A program made the position numbers and the translations under genes. A DNA stretch of 64,000 bases from CP2-2F sp034432555. GTDB lineage: Bacteria; Chloroflexota; Anaerolineae; Aggregatilineales; UBA2796. The DNA is taken from NCBI GenBank assembly GCA_034432555.1, contig DAOUBW010000047.1, positions 1 to 64,000 of the forward strand, read 5' to 3'. Shown piece by piece: positions 16,606-25,143 of the stretch (position 1 is the stretch's first letter; each line of letters opens with the position of its first letter). The notes beneath the pieces were generated by a model, which was given only the letters and a program-made list of their open reading frames with translations, did not search any database and had not been told where the DNA came from.

Positions 16606-17973
16606 TTATTTCACTTCATCAACGATAGCCTGCAAATCAGCCTCTAGCTTGTTGATTTCAGCTTCGAGGTCAATTTCTTTGCCAGTATCGCCATAGAGCA
16701 GAGTGCGGAAGTCGTTAAAGCGCTGCATACCCTTTGCGAAATTCGGGAAGTCGGACTCGTGACCGGGCGCGGCTGCGTATTCAAGGCTGGCGGGAACGAT
16801 TGACCAATCCGTAACGCTTGGGAAGGCAGCCGCACGGGTTTCAGTGGCAGGCACTTGCAGGTCAGGACGTGCGGGGTAGCCGCCGTAGACTTGCAGCAAC
16901 GGACCGGCTGCATCACCGAGCAGGTATTCTAGGACTTTGAAGGCAGCATCCGGGTTCTTGCTGGAGCGGGTGATACGGAAGGTATCAGCGTCCACTGGCA
17001 CATGGTACTGACCATTGTAGCTTGGCACAACCGCCAAATCCCAGTTGGATTTCAGGTCACCAATGCAGCAGGTATACCATAACTGCACACGTGCCATCGC
17101 CACGTTGCCGGAAGCAAAGGCGCTAGGTTGCAGCAGTTCGCTACCTTCATAGGTGCTGTTCGGGATGAAGTGGCGTTCCCACAGACCCTTGTGCGTCCAG
17201 GCGATCTGATCGCGCCAGTGCTGAGGAATGGTGACCTTGCCGGTGCTGGCGTCATAGAACTCGTAGCCACCGAAGGTGTTCAGCTCAGCGCGCAGGATTG
17301 ACCATTGCTGAATGAAGCCGAACTGGCGAATCTGACCACTATCAAAGCCTTCGTCATCGGGCGTCAAGCCGTTTGCATCCACCGTGAGGATGGCAGCGAT
17401 CTTGGCAAGCGTATCCCAGTCCCACGTCATTTCTTCGCCATCCAGCACGTAAGGCTCGCCAAACTTATTGGGCGGGTAGGCTAACTCTGCTTCATCGAAC
17501 AGGTCTTTGTTGTAGAACAACAAGGCAGGGAATACGGCAAAAGGAATGCCAACCAAGCCTGCATCTGAACGGTAGATATCTACGAGGCTCTGCGGAAACT
17601 GTTCGAGATCGTAGCCGTTTTTCTCAACATAGGGCATTAGATCGAGCCATGCATCAGCAAAGCTGTTAGCGCCAACAAAGCCGACGGGACCGACAATATC
17701 GGGCGCGTCGCCAGAGGCGATCAACGTAGCGAGCGCATCATAGGCAGCCGTGTTGCTCGCTGCGATGTTGATCTTCAGCTCGATTTCATTCTGGCTGGCG
17801 TTGAATTCTTCAACGAGGCGTGTTTGCGTCTCAATTTGATCGGGGCTGGTGCCGGTGCCAAGCCCGACAAACCACGTCACAACGGTACGGCTTTGGGCTT
17901 GGACAGTGGAGAGCGCGGGAACGAGCGCCACTGCCAACGCCACAAATAGAATAAACAGGGCTTTACGGGACAT
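16606..17973 (-). CDS. Extracellular sugar-binding protein of ABC importer
   Basis: 455-residue family 1 extracellular solute-binding protein. The N-terminus MSRKALFILFVALAVALVPALS...AQA is a cleavable signal peptide without a lipobox cysteine, so anchoring must be by other means or absent. The mature protein shows the typical binding-protein pattern: VTWFVGLGTG, ETQTRLVEEFNAS, and later FRITRSSKNPDAAFKVLEYLL. It delivers a carbohydrate to the MalF/MalG permeases; the neighbouring beta-glycosidases suggest beta-linked oligosaccharides. It is the first gene of the operon and is preceded by a possible LacI-type half-operator at 18029-18042. Confidence 0.9.
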   Translation of the reverse strand: MSRKALFILFVALAVALVPALSTVQAQSRTVVTWFVGLGTGTSPDQIETQTRLVEEFNASQNEIELKINIAASNTAAYDALATLIASGDAPDIVGPVGFVGANSFADAWLDLMPYVEKNGYDLEQFPQSLVDIYRSDAGLVGIPFAVFPALLFYNKDLFDEAELAYPPNKFGEPYVLDGEEMTWDWDTLAKIAAILTVDANGLTPDDEGFDSGQIRQFGFIQQWSILRAELNTFGGYEFYDASTGKVTIPQHWRDQIAWTHKGLWERHFIPNSTYEGSELLQPSAFASGNVAMARVQLWYTCCIGDLKSNWDLAVVPSYNGQYHVPVDADTFRITRSSKNPDAAFKVLEYLLGDAAGPLLQVYGGYPARPDLQVPATETRAAAFPSVTDWSIVPASLEYAAAPGHESDFPNFAKGMQRFNDFRTLLYGDTGKEIDLEAEINKLEADLQAIVDEVK

Positions 17974-18028
17974 TGTTTGTTTGAACCTCTCTAAAAAATG
18001 AACCTAACTTCGCTAGCGAGAAAGTGCT

Positions 18029-18042
18029 GAAAGAGCGCTTGC
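18029..18042. promoter_or_regulatory. Possible LacI-family operator upstream of the sugar operon
   Basis: GAAAGAGCGCTTGC is centred on AGCGCT, 56 bases upstream of the binding-protein start. One half (AGAGCGC) matches the half-site of the perfect palindrome upstream of the LacI gene, while the other half is degenerate. A site here would let the neighbouring LacI regulator control the transport/hydrolase operon. Confidence 0.45.
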
Positions 18043-18092
18043 TTAACTGAATTGTGCTAAGGTTGGCATCACCCCCTTTTTAATAGTTAGAG

Positions 18093-19100
18093 TCAACCGC
18101 CACAAGATTGCCGCACGACAAGCTGTGTTGGCAGCATGATATGCTGTGGCGTGCTGATTCGCTCGTTGATCAAGTCTGTCAGCAGGTGCGCTGCCACTTT
18201 GCCCTTCTCACGGATGGGTTGCCGAATGGTGGTGAGGCTGGGCGTTGCCTGTGCGGCAACATCCACATCGTCAAAGCCGATGATGCTCAAATCCTCTGGC
18301 ACGCGCAGCCCTGCTTCTTGGGCGGCTTGTAGCGCGCCAATTGCAACTGTATCACTGGCGGCAAAGAGCGCGTCAGGCTTATGCGGCAGCAGTGTTTTCA
18401 TGCTATGATAGCCGGCTTCATAGCTGAATTGCCCCTCTACAATCAAGTGGTAATCTATAGGCAAACCCGCAGCACGCAGGGCATTTTTGTAGCCTGCCAA
18501 GCGGTCGTGTGCGTCTGTAATGGTCATCATGCCGGTGATATGTGCGATGCGCCGCCTGCCAAGCCGAATCAGGTGTTCGGTGGCAATCTCAGCCGCACGC
18601 ACGTTATCTATGCTCACATAGTTGGCATAGTCAAGGTCAGCAAAAGGGCGGTCTATCATAACGAAAGGAATCCGCAAGCGGCTGAGTTTGGTGTAGAGGG
18701 GATGATCGTTAGTCAGCGAAACGAAAATTAGCCCGTCAGTCAGGTGCGGATTCGAGAGTTTGTGCATCAGGTGCTGGTCATCTTGGGTCACTTCGCCCAG
18801 CCACATCAGCATGGCGTAGTCAAGTTGGCGAATCGCTTCCCCAAGCCCTGCCAAAATCATGGGATAGTAGTTGTTATCGCTCAGAAAGACGTTTGCCGAA
18901 GTTGGAATGACAACGCCGATAATATCGGTACGGCGCTTGACCAAAGCACGAGCAGCGATGTTGGGATGGAAGTTTTCTTGCTCAATGACGGAAAGGACGC
19001 GCTGGCGGGTGCGGTCGCTGACATTAGGTGAGTTGTTGATGACACGCGAAACAGTAGAGCGTGAAACGCCTGCTTTGCGTGCAATCCCTTCTAAATCCAT
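18093..19100 (-). CDS. LacI-family transcriptional regulator
   Basis: 335-residue repressor. The N-terminal helix-turn-helix MDLEGIARKAGVSRSTVSRV and hinge region are followed by a periplasmic-binding-protein-like sugar domain (DIIGVVIPTSANVF at about 60; FVMIDRPFAD; SIDNVRAA; DALFAASDTVAIGAL; IIGFDDVDVA; LTTIRQP). The frame is open upstream to 19319, but the ATG at 19100 gives the standard LacI N-terminus; a GTG four codons earlier (19112) is an alternative. It lies upstream of, and on the same strand as, the ABC/hydrolase operon, which it most likely controls in response to the imported sugar, and probably also represses itself through the operators at 19146-19189. Confidence 0.9.
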   Translation of the reverse strand: MDLEGIARKAGVSRSTVSRVINNSPNVSDRTRQRVLSVIEQENFHPNIAARALVKRRTDIIGVVIPTSANVFLSDNNYYPMILAGLGEAIRQLDYAMLMWLGEVTQDDQHLMHKLSNPHLTDGLIFVSLTNDHPLYTKLSRLRIPFVMIDRPFADLDYANYVSIDNVRAAEIATEHLIRLGRRRIAHITGMMTITDAHDRLAGYKNALRAAGLPIDYHLIVEGQFSYEAGYHSMKTLLPHKPDALFAASDTVAIGALQAAQEAGLRVPEDLSIIGFDDVDVAAQATPSLTTIRQPIREKGKVAAHLLTDLINERISTPQHIMLPTQLVVRQSCGG

Positions 19101-19145
19101 TAGATTACTCACTCGTAACGCAGCATAAGAAAACATAATCTCTTG

Positions 19146-19159
19146 TGAGAGCGCTCCCA
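19146..19159. promoter_or_regulatory. LacI-type operator O1
   Basis: TGAGAGCGCTCCCA is a near-palindrome centred on AGCGCT, 46-59 bases before the LacI start. It has one mismatch relative to the perfect palindrome 28 bases away. Binding is inferred from the sequence match and position. Confidence 0.65.
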
Positions 19160-19173
19160 AGACGCCGCTTTTT

Positions 19174-19189
19174 TTGAGAGCGCTCTCAA
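19174..19189. promoter_or_regulatory. LacI-type operator O2 (perfect palindrome)
   Basis: TTGAGAGCGCTCTCAA is a perfect 16-bp palindrome in the region between the divergent LacI and gamma-glutamyltransferase genes. The centre-to-centre distance to O1 is about 29 bases, close to three helical turns, which would put both sites on the same face of the DNA. Confidence 0.75.
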
Positions 19190-19360
19190 TGATTAAAAAA
19201 AGCTTAGAGCAGGTCTCAAGGCTTGTCAAGAAAATGGGAACAATGTGCAGAAATCTCACATTTGTGCGCAAAACTGATCGAGCTGTAAAGTTGTGCGAAC
19301 AGCCCATAAAGACTATCATTGGTGTTGACAGCTAATTTTTTATATCGAGGAACGCTTTGT

Positions 19361-21163
19361 ATGTTGCGCAAGTTACTTTTGTTTTCTTTGATAGCCTGCC
19401 TGAGCATTTTTAGTCGGGGCATAACTGCCGCACAGGGAGAGACAGGCGCGGTAGCACGCGGTACAGGTGGCGCAGTAGCCAGCGTTGACGAACGCGCCAC
19501 ACAAATCGGTATTGATGTGTTGAAAGCAGGCGGCAACGCCGTAGATGCAGCCGTTGCAGTGATGGCGGCACTTGGCTTTATCGAGCCATATTCGTGCGGC
19601 ATTGGCGGCGGCGGCTTCATGGTCATTTATTGGAAAGAAAGCGGTGAGGTCATCACCATTGACGGGCGCGAGATGGCGCCAAACTCCGCTAATGTCGCCA
19701 TGTTCAAAGACCCTGATAGCGCGGACGGTGCGAACCTCGCCTTCTTTCCGAACCGCATCAGCAATGGCGCAGCAGTCGGTGTGCCGGGTACGGTAGCGAT
19801 GTGGTCACGTGCGTTAGAGCGCTATGGCAGCAAGCCATTGGCAGAATTGTTAGCGCCCACTATTGCCCTAGCAGAGCAGGGCATTGCAGTTGATCCCGTC
19901 TTTGCCGCACAAACTGAGCAGAATAAAGCGCGTTTTGCTGCCTTCACCTCAACAGCTGCTGTGTACCTCGTCAATGGTGAGGCACCTGCTGTTGGCAGTT
20001 TGCACAAAAACCCTGATCTTGCCAAGACCTATCGTTTGATTGCCGATGGAGGCGTGCGCGCTTTTTATCAGGGTGAGATTGCTAAAGCTATTGTGGAGAC
20101 CGTCCAAAATCCACCCACAGTTGCAGAACCACCTTTCCGTGTTATCCCCGGCGGCATGACATTGGCTGATCTGAGCGCTTACGATGCAATCCTTCGCCGC
20201 CCCATCGTCACTGACTACCGCGGTTATAAAGTCTATGGCATGGGCTTGCCCAGCAGTGGCGGCGTCACACCCGCGCAAGTGCTGAATCTGATCGAAGGCT
20301 ACGCCCTGCAAGAGCTTGACCGCGCACAGGCTTGGCACTATGTGATCGAAGCAATGCGCCTTGCCTATGCTGACCGTGGTGCATACTTAGGTGATCCTGA
20401 GTTTGTAGATGTGCCGTTGGCGGGATTGCTCAGCAAAGAATATGCCGCACAGCGCCGTACGCTGATTGCTGATAAGGCACCCGAGAATGTGGCAGATTTC
20501 CGCGCCCAAGCAGGCGACCCACTGCCTTTCCAGAAAGATACCAGCCCAAGCCGCACCAACAACCAATCTATTGTTGCTTCAAGGGATGCAATGAGCGGTT
20601 CAACAACACACCTAACGGTTGCCGACAAGGATGGTAATGTGGTAAGCGTTACCTTCACTATCGAGTCCATTGGCGGGGCTGGTATCGTCGTGCCGAATTA
20701 CGGCTTTTTGCTTAACAATGAACTGACAGACTTTGATCTGGCTGATCCACATCCCAACAGCCCAGAGGCGGGCAAGCGCCCGCGTAGCAGTATGGCGCCC
20801 ACGATAATTCTTGCCCCCGATGGCAGTGTCATGGCGTTTGGCTCGCCCGGTGGTGCAACAATTATTACAACTGCGCTTACCATCGCGGTCAACCTAATTG
20901 ACTTCGGGCTACCACTTGATGAAGCCATTGCTGCGCCGCGCCTCTCACAACGTAACACAGGGTTTACACAGGTGGATAGCAGCTTAGAAGAAACTGAAGT
21001 CGGCAAAGCGCTCAGCGCCCTTGGGCATGACCTGCGCGGCGTCGCCGAAATTGGTGCAGCTACAGGCATCGTCGTCAAGCCTGATGGCAGCTTGTTGGCG
21101 GCAGCCGAACCGAAGCGACGTGGCGGCGGTTCGGCAATGGTTGTTCAACCTGACGGTGAGTAG
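19361..21163 (+). CDS. ggt: Gamma-glutamyltransferase (GGT)
   Basis: N-terminal-nucleophile hydrolase of 600 residues that cleaves gamma-glutamyl bonds (glutathione and related compounds). A signal peptide (MLRKLLLFSLIACLSIFS) indicates export. GGTs are made as a proenzyme that cuts itself before a threonine; here this is Thr415 in GSTTHLTV. Other motifs are ATQIGIDVLKAGGNAVDAAVA, GIGGGGFMV, DGREMAP and, in the small subunit, PRSSMAPTI and GSPGGATI. The ATG at 19361 has GAGG about 10 bases upstream and starts the signal peptide. It is divergent from the LacI gene, and a perfect-stem terminator follows the stop. It could also share LacI control, but no metabolic link is evident. Confidence 0.93.
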   Translation: MLRKLLLFSLIACLSIFSRGITAAQGETGAVARGTGGAVASVDERATQIGIDVLKAGGNAVDAAVAVMAALGFIEPYSCGIGGGGFMVIYWKESGEVITIDGREMAPNSANVAMFKDPDSADGANLAFFPNRISNGAAVGVPGTVAMWSRALERYGSKPLAELLAPTIALAEQGIAVDPVFAAQTEQNKARFAAFTSTAAVYLVNGEAPAVGSLHKNPDLAKTYRLIADGGVRAFYQGEIAKAIVETVQNPPTVAEPPFRVIPGGMTLADLSAYDAILRRPIVTDYRGYKVYGMGLPSSGGVTPAQVLNLIEGYALQELDRAQAWHYVIEAMRLAYADRGAYLGDPEFVDVPLAGLLSKEYAAQRRTLIADKAPENVADFRAQAGDPLPFQKDTSPSRTNNQSIVASRDAMSGSTTHLTVADKDGNVVSVTFTIESIGGAGIVVPNYGFLLNNELTDFDLADPHPNSPEAGKRPRSSMAPTIILAPDGSVMAFGSPGGATIITTALTIAVNLIDFGLPLDEAIAAPRLSQRNTGFTQVDSSLEETEVGKALSALGHDLRGVAEIGAATGIVVKPDGSLLAAAEPKRRGGGSAMVVQPDGE

Positions 21164-21169
21164 TTACCC

Positions 21170-21209
21170 AAGCACCACACGGGCTTCACTGGTTGCCCGT
21201 GTGGTGCTT
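21170..21209. terminator. Bidirectional hairpin between ggt and GH2 genes
   Basis: A perfect 15-bp stem (21170-21184 with 21195-21209) and a 10-base loop lie in the 69-base gap between converging genes. Flanks are only weakly T-rich, so it is scored on stem strength and position. Confidence 0.7.
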
Positions 21210-21232
21210 CATTCATGTTCACCACTTTAGCG

Positions 21233-23710
21233 TCACTTCGGTGTCGCTGTGAAAAAGCGCACTGTGATCGGCTGTGAAAGGCGATCTGAGATCAGGCGCA
21301 CGACTTGCGGATCGTTCGGCAGCAAGTCCAGCATGTTATCGTCCCAGCGGGCGTCAGGGTCTTCAGCTTCCAGCCACACGCCGCGCACAGGGCGATCTGT
21401 GCTGAGCTGATAACGCCCTTCGCCTAGCGCGGTCAGAGTGATTTTGGCAGCACTGTAGTTCACACTGCGCGGCGGTTCGGGAAAGCACACCGCACGCGCC
21501 ACAACTTGCCCATTCTGCCACAGGCGCGCTGCCCACACATGCGGCGCTGTGCTAGGTTGTTCCTGCATCAGCAACGGCGTAATTTGATTGGCACCAACCT
21601 GCACATCAAGGCTTGCTTGGCTGAGCAGTTCGCCGCTGAGCGACCAACACGCCAGCGTCAGGTGTGCAGCAGTCGGCGTCAGCAGATCGCTGGCTGCCCA
21701 ACTCAATACATGCTTTTCATCCACTTGCAGCAGCAGCGCAAGCGGCGCAAGCGCACGCTTGGTGCGGTAGTAGGCAGGCTTCGGGCGCAGATAGTAATCT
21801 ACCAATGCCCAACTGATGACAGGGTAGCAATCGTTCAACTGCCAGATCAGCGCGCCGCTGAGGCTGCGTTTGCCCTCAGTATTCCAGCTCAGCCGCCAGC
21901 TTTCAAAAGCAGCAGCAGCAGCTTCTGACTGCACAAACTGCGTGCGGTAGGCATACTCGCCTAATGAATCGGCGCGCCCCGTGTTGCGATCAAGGTAGTG
22001 ATTCAAGCGCATAACTCCTTGCCCCGCCTTGTTGTGATAGACCATCACCGCGCTTTCCGATGTGCGATCTTGTGGTGTGGTGAAGGACTCGATGGTGCGC
22101 AGATGGGGGAAGCCTTGCATTCCAAACTCGCTGACGAAACGCCCGCCATAGCGGAAGTATTCCTGATAGTCCGCCATGTTGCCGTGCCAAATTTCCCACG
22201 TGTGCCGATCACCAACCGTCTGATCCATCACGGTAGCGCTACCACCGTAAGAGCTGCCTTGCCAATAGGGACGGGTTGGATCGTGTTCAGCGCAGACTTG
22301 CGGCAGCAGGCGCTCGTAAATCTCGCGGGCGGGAAAGTCCGTTTGGGTGAAATCACCGTCGAAGGTTGAGTCGTAGGCGTTCAGCGACTCCGCGATCTGA
22401 TAATCTTCGTTATTGCCGCACCACAGCACAAGGCAAGCATAGTGCCGCAGGCGTTTCACTTGGGCAGTCGCTTCGGCGCGCACATTCTCCAAAAATTCAG
22501 GGTACGCGGGATACATGCCGCAACCGAACATGAAATCTTGCCAGACGAGTAGCCCTAGCGCATCGCACATCTCATAGAACGCCTCATCTTCATAGATTCC
22601 GCCGCCCCACACGCGCAGCATCCGCATATTTGCTTCTGCGGCAAGGCGCAGCCACTCGCCATAACGGGCTGGCGTCAGGCGCGGCGTGAAGCTATCGGCA
22701 GGAATCCAGTTGGCGCCGCCGCAGAACAACGGCGTATTGTTGACCTCAAAAGTGAAAGATGTGCCGCCGTATTCATCTGGTAGTGGCGCTTGCACAAGGC
22801 GGATGCGCCGCACACCAATGCGGATGCTTTGTGAATCTAGGCTGCCCGCCGCGCCAAGTAGCGTTGCCTCGACGCGGTAGCGCGCCTGTTCACCAAGTCC
22901 GCGTGGCTGCCACAACTGCGGCTGCTCAAGGGAAAAGGTGTGCTGTGCCGATGTACCCTTGAGCGCCACTTGGGCGGACTCGACCAACTTACCTGATGGA
23001 TCATAGAGCGCTAGGCGCACCGTATCCGCTGTCCCTTCGACCTGTGCGCTAATGTGCAGATCGGCGTGCTGAAGATCATTCGAGAGCGTCGGCTGTATGT
23101 GCAGGTCGGCGAGGCGCGCTGCATATGCCTCCAGGCACACAGGACGCCAAATGCCCGCTGTGAGCAGCGTCGGTCCCCAATCCCAGCCATAGTGATACTG
23201 CGCCTTGCGGACGTAAACACGGCTCGGATCGCCATTCCAGACGGCGCGTTTGGTATGCTGTGCCTCAATTGCCTTGCCGCGCCGCAAGGCTGACTCGAAC
23301 AGCACGGCGAGCCGATTTTCACCCTCACGCAGATGCACTTTCACCGCGACGCGCTGTGGCAGAAACATATTTTGGCTGCTTAGAATATGTGTGCCATTCA
23401 AATAGACTTCGGCAAAAGTATCTAGTCCATCAAAACATAGGTCGAGGTGTGGCGCGCTAAGCTGTTCCGCGCTCAAGTGAAAGGTGCAGGTATACAGCCA
23501 GTCCATCTCACCAACCCACGCCACATCCGCTTCATTCATGCCAAAAAACGGATCAGGAATTTGCTCGGCGCGCAGTAAATCGAGGTGAACACAGCCGGGA
23601 ACTTGGGCGGGCAGCCAGCCATCTGCGGAATCAAGCGTAGTCTTTAGGTCAGTGTTGGGCGGGTGTGCCTTAAATTGCCCGCCTTGCCAAAAATCAATGC
23701 GTTGTAACAC
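21233..23710 (-). CDS. GH2 beta-mannosidase
   Basis: 825-residue family GH2 enzyme that removes terminal beta-mannose residues from mannan or manno-oligosaccharides. The N-terminal jelly-roll has VPGCVHLDLLRAEQIPDPF and YLNGTHILSSQNMF, patterns typical of GH2 mannosidases. The TIM barrel has RVWGGGIYEDEAFY, the acid/base glutamate in WCGNNEDYQ (Glu435) and the nucleophile in VSEFGMQGFP (Glu528); ALIWQLNDCYPVISWALVDYY closes the catalytic part. There is no signal peptide, so it acts inside the cell. It is a single-gene unit on the minus strand, close to the LacI-controlled sugar operon but not part of it. Confidence 0.92.
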   Translation of the reverse strand: MLQRIDFWQGGQFKAHPPNTDLKTTLDSADGWLPAQVPGCVHLDLLRAEQIPDPFFGMNEADVAWVGEMDWLYTCTFHLSAEQLSAPHLDLCFDGLDTFAEVYLNGTHILSSQNMFLPQRVAVKVHLREGENRLAVLFESALRRGKAIEAQHTKRAVWNGDPSRVYVRKAQYHYGWDWGPTLLTAGIWRPVCLEAYAARLADLHIQPTLSNDLQHADLHISAQVEGTADTVRLALYDPSGKLVESAQVALKGTSAQHTFSLEQPQLWQPRGLGEQARYRVEATLLGAAGSLDSQSIRIGVRRIRLVQAPLPDEYGGTSFTFEVNNTPLFCGGANWIPADSFTPRLTPARYGEWLRLAAEANMRMLRVWGGGIYEDEAFYEMCDALGLLVWQDFMFGCGMYPAYPEFLENVRAEATAQVKRLRHYACLVLWCGNNEDYQIAESLNAYDSTFDGDFTQTDFPAREIYERLLPQVCAEHDPTRPYWQGSSYGGSATVMDQTVGDRHTWEIWHGNMADYQEYFRYGGRFVSEFGMQGFPHLRTIESFTTPQDRTSESAVMVYHNKAGQGVMRLNHYLDRNTGRADSLGEYAYRTQFVQSEAAAAAFESWRLSWNTEGKRSLSGALIWQLNDCYPVISWALVDYYLRPKPAYYRTKRALAPLALLLQVDEKHVLSWAASDLLTPTAAHLTLACWSLSGELLSQASLDVQVGANQITPLLMQEQPSTAPHVWAARLWQNGQVVARAVCFPEPPRSVNYSAAKITLTALGEGRYQLSTDRPVRGVWLEAEDPDARWDDNMLDLLPNDPQVVRLISDRLSQPITVRFFTATPK

Positions 23711-23802
23711 GACTCACCATTCCTTCAGGTAAAAATGTAGGCAAAACAGCGGCGCATCAGCAATTGTAACGCAGCGCAAACAACCCGCTAGAGAAAACAC
23801 AA

Positions 23803-23822
23803 AGAGCGCCGTTTAGCGCTCT
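23803..23822 (-). terminator. Terminator after the 23841 gene
   Basis: AGAGCGC (23803-23809) and GCGCTCT (23816-23822) form a 7-bp stem with a CGTTTA loop. On the minus strand the stem is followed by TTGTGTTTTCTC, a T-rich tail, 19 bases after the stop of the gene at 23841. The arms equal LacI-type operator half-sites, which may be coincidence. Confidence 0.6.
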
Positions 23823-23840
23823 CTGTTGGGTTGCCAACCT

Positions 23841-24176
23841 TTAGTTGACTTCAACCTTCACCTTGGTCTTGCCTGTGCTGCTGGGGCGCGGCGGCTGATC
23901 GCCTTCATTGCCTTCTTCTTTGTTGCGGTGCATCTCGCGCTCGACGGTGGCGCGTGCGCCTTCGATCAGCACCTTGAAGGACTTCAGATATTCTTCGCGG
24001 GCTTCACGGCTGTATTTGCGAAAATCCGGCGGAATGAAAGCACCAAGTGCTTTTAGAGCTGCCTCAGCCGCTTTACGCTGATGGTGCAAAAAGCCCGCCA
24101 ACGGCGTGCGCTCCATTTCAGGCTGCTCCTGGGTTGGCTGTTCGGCAGCCTGTTCAAACTTGGGTTCGTCGCTCAT
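23841..24176 (-). CDS. Small charged helical protein, unknown
   Basis: About 111 residues, soluble, no signal peptide. An acidic, Gln/Glu-rich N-terminus leads to a helical core (FLHHQRKAAEAALKAL, then FRKYSREAREEYLKSFKVLI) and a low-complexity charged tail ending in KTKVKVEVN. I do not recognise a named family. The ATG at 24176 (MSDEP) or the one three codons earlier (24185) may be the start. It lies 86 bases downstream of the cluster of membrane modules on the same strand and might be the last gene of that transcript; a terminator follows. Confidence 0.6.
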   Translation of the reverse strand: MSDEPKFEQAAEQPTQEQPEMERTPLAGFLHHQRKAAEAALKALGAFIPPDFRKYSREAREEYLKSFKVLIEGARATVEREMHRNKEEGNEGDQPPRPSSTGKTKVKVEVN

Positions 24177-24261
24177 GGTGTTCACCTCACGTTACTTCAC
24201 ATACTATGATCATATCATACGCAAGCGGCAATGGCGGGTTGCATAAGAAATTTATCGGTGC

Positions 24262-25140
24262 TCATTCCGAACGAAAGGCGTGCCGTAGTGCAAAGCGCAG
24301 CGCATTAACGCGCAGGAAGTTATAAAGCCAGAAGGTGGTGCCATACAGCAGCGCAACCATATAAGGCAGAAGACACAGCATAGCAAAGCCAAAGGTATCT
24401 CTCCCCGTGAGCATCACGAACAGCGGAACGCCAACGAACAGCGTGATCTGCACAATACGAATTGCCAGTAGCACGCCGAGCGCTGCCAACACAGCATAGG
24501 CTTCTTGCCGAACGCTGGCAGAAATAGCAAGGCTGAGCGCCACGATAGCACGCATTCGCCACCATGGTTCGCGCACATAAATCACTGCAATGCCTAGCTG
24601 AACAAATAGCACAAAACACATAACTAGAAAGCTGCCATCAAGCAAACTAGTAAAATGTAGCATCTCTGGTGTGACAACAAATAAAGTAGGAACTGCAATC
24701 AACAGCACTGTTAACAACCGCAAGCTGATCTCTATCATCAATATGCGCCACGTACGGAGTTGCGCGCCGCTATACTTGGCATCAAGGATTGCCTGTGGCT
24801 TCAGCGCAGTCAGGCGCAGCAAGTCCCACTGACCACTTCGCATTTCCGCGCCAAGATGGATCACTGTGGTGAAAACATGGGCAACATCTGCCGCCAACAC
24901 TAAGCCGATTGCCCCTAAAACGCTCCATACCACAATATTCAGGTGAAGCTGCCCTAACGAATACCACTGAAAGCCCGTGAAGGCGGAAATACCAAAGGCT
25001 GCGGCAACTGCGGCGCTCAGAGCGCGTACACCAAAACGCTGCAACACCTGCAAGCCACCTTGCAAACGCCTTAATTCAACTTCCCAAATTGGGTTCAAAG
25101 CATATTTACCCTGAATTTGCCGCAAAAAACCATTGATCAT
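24262..25140 (-). CDS. ABC-2-like membrane module protein D
   Basis: 292 residues, about six predicted membrane helices. It shares the layout of its three neighbours: an N-terminal cytoplasmic motif NPIWEVELRR, two helices, then a soluble motif GQWDLLRLTALKPQAILDAK, a conserved WRILMIEISLR, and later EPWWRMRAIVALSLAISAS. The GQWDLLRLT...K pattern resembles the cytoplasmic coupling segment of ABC-2 export permeases (G-T-L-E-L-L-x-T-x-L...GK). No ATPase gene is within the window near it. It begins 3 bases after module C. Function unknown; ABC-2-like permease or a membrane scaffold are the options. Confidence 0.7.
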   Translation of the reverse strand: MINGFLRQIQGKYALNPIWEVELRRLQGGLQVLQRFGVRALSAAVAAAFGISAFTGFQWYSLGQLHLNIVVWSVLGAIGLVLAADVAHVFTTVIHLGAEMRSGQWDLLRLTALKPQAILDAKYSGAQLRTWRILMIEISLRLLTVLLIAVPTLFVVTPEMLHFTSLLDGSFLVMCFVLFVQLGIAVIYVREPWWRMRAIVALSLAISASVRQEAYAVLAALGVLLAIRIVQITLFVGVPLFVMLTGRDTFGFAMLCLLPYMVALLYGTTFWLYNFLRVNALRFALRHAFRSE

Positions 25141-25143
25141 GGG

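Noticed and set aside
19325..19330. TTGACA as a -35 box for ggt
   Set aside because: A -10 at the right distance would fall almost at the start codon, and AGGAAC there is not a -10.
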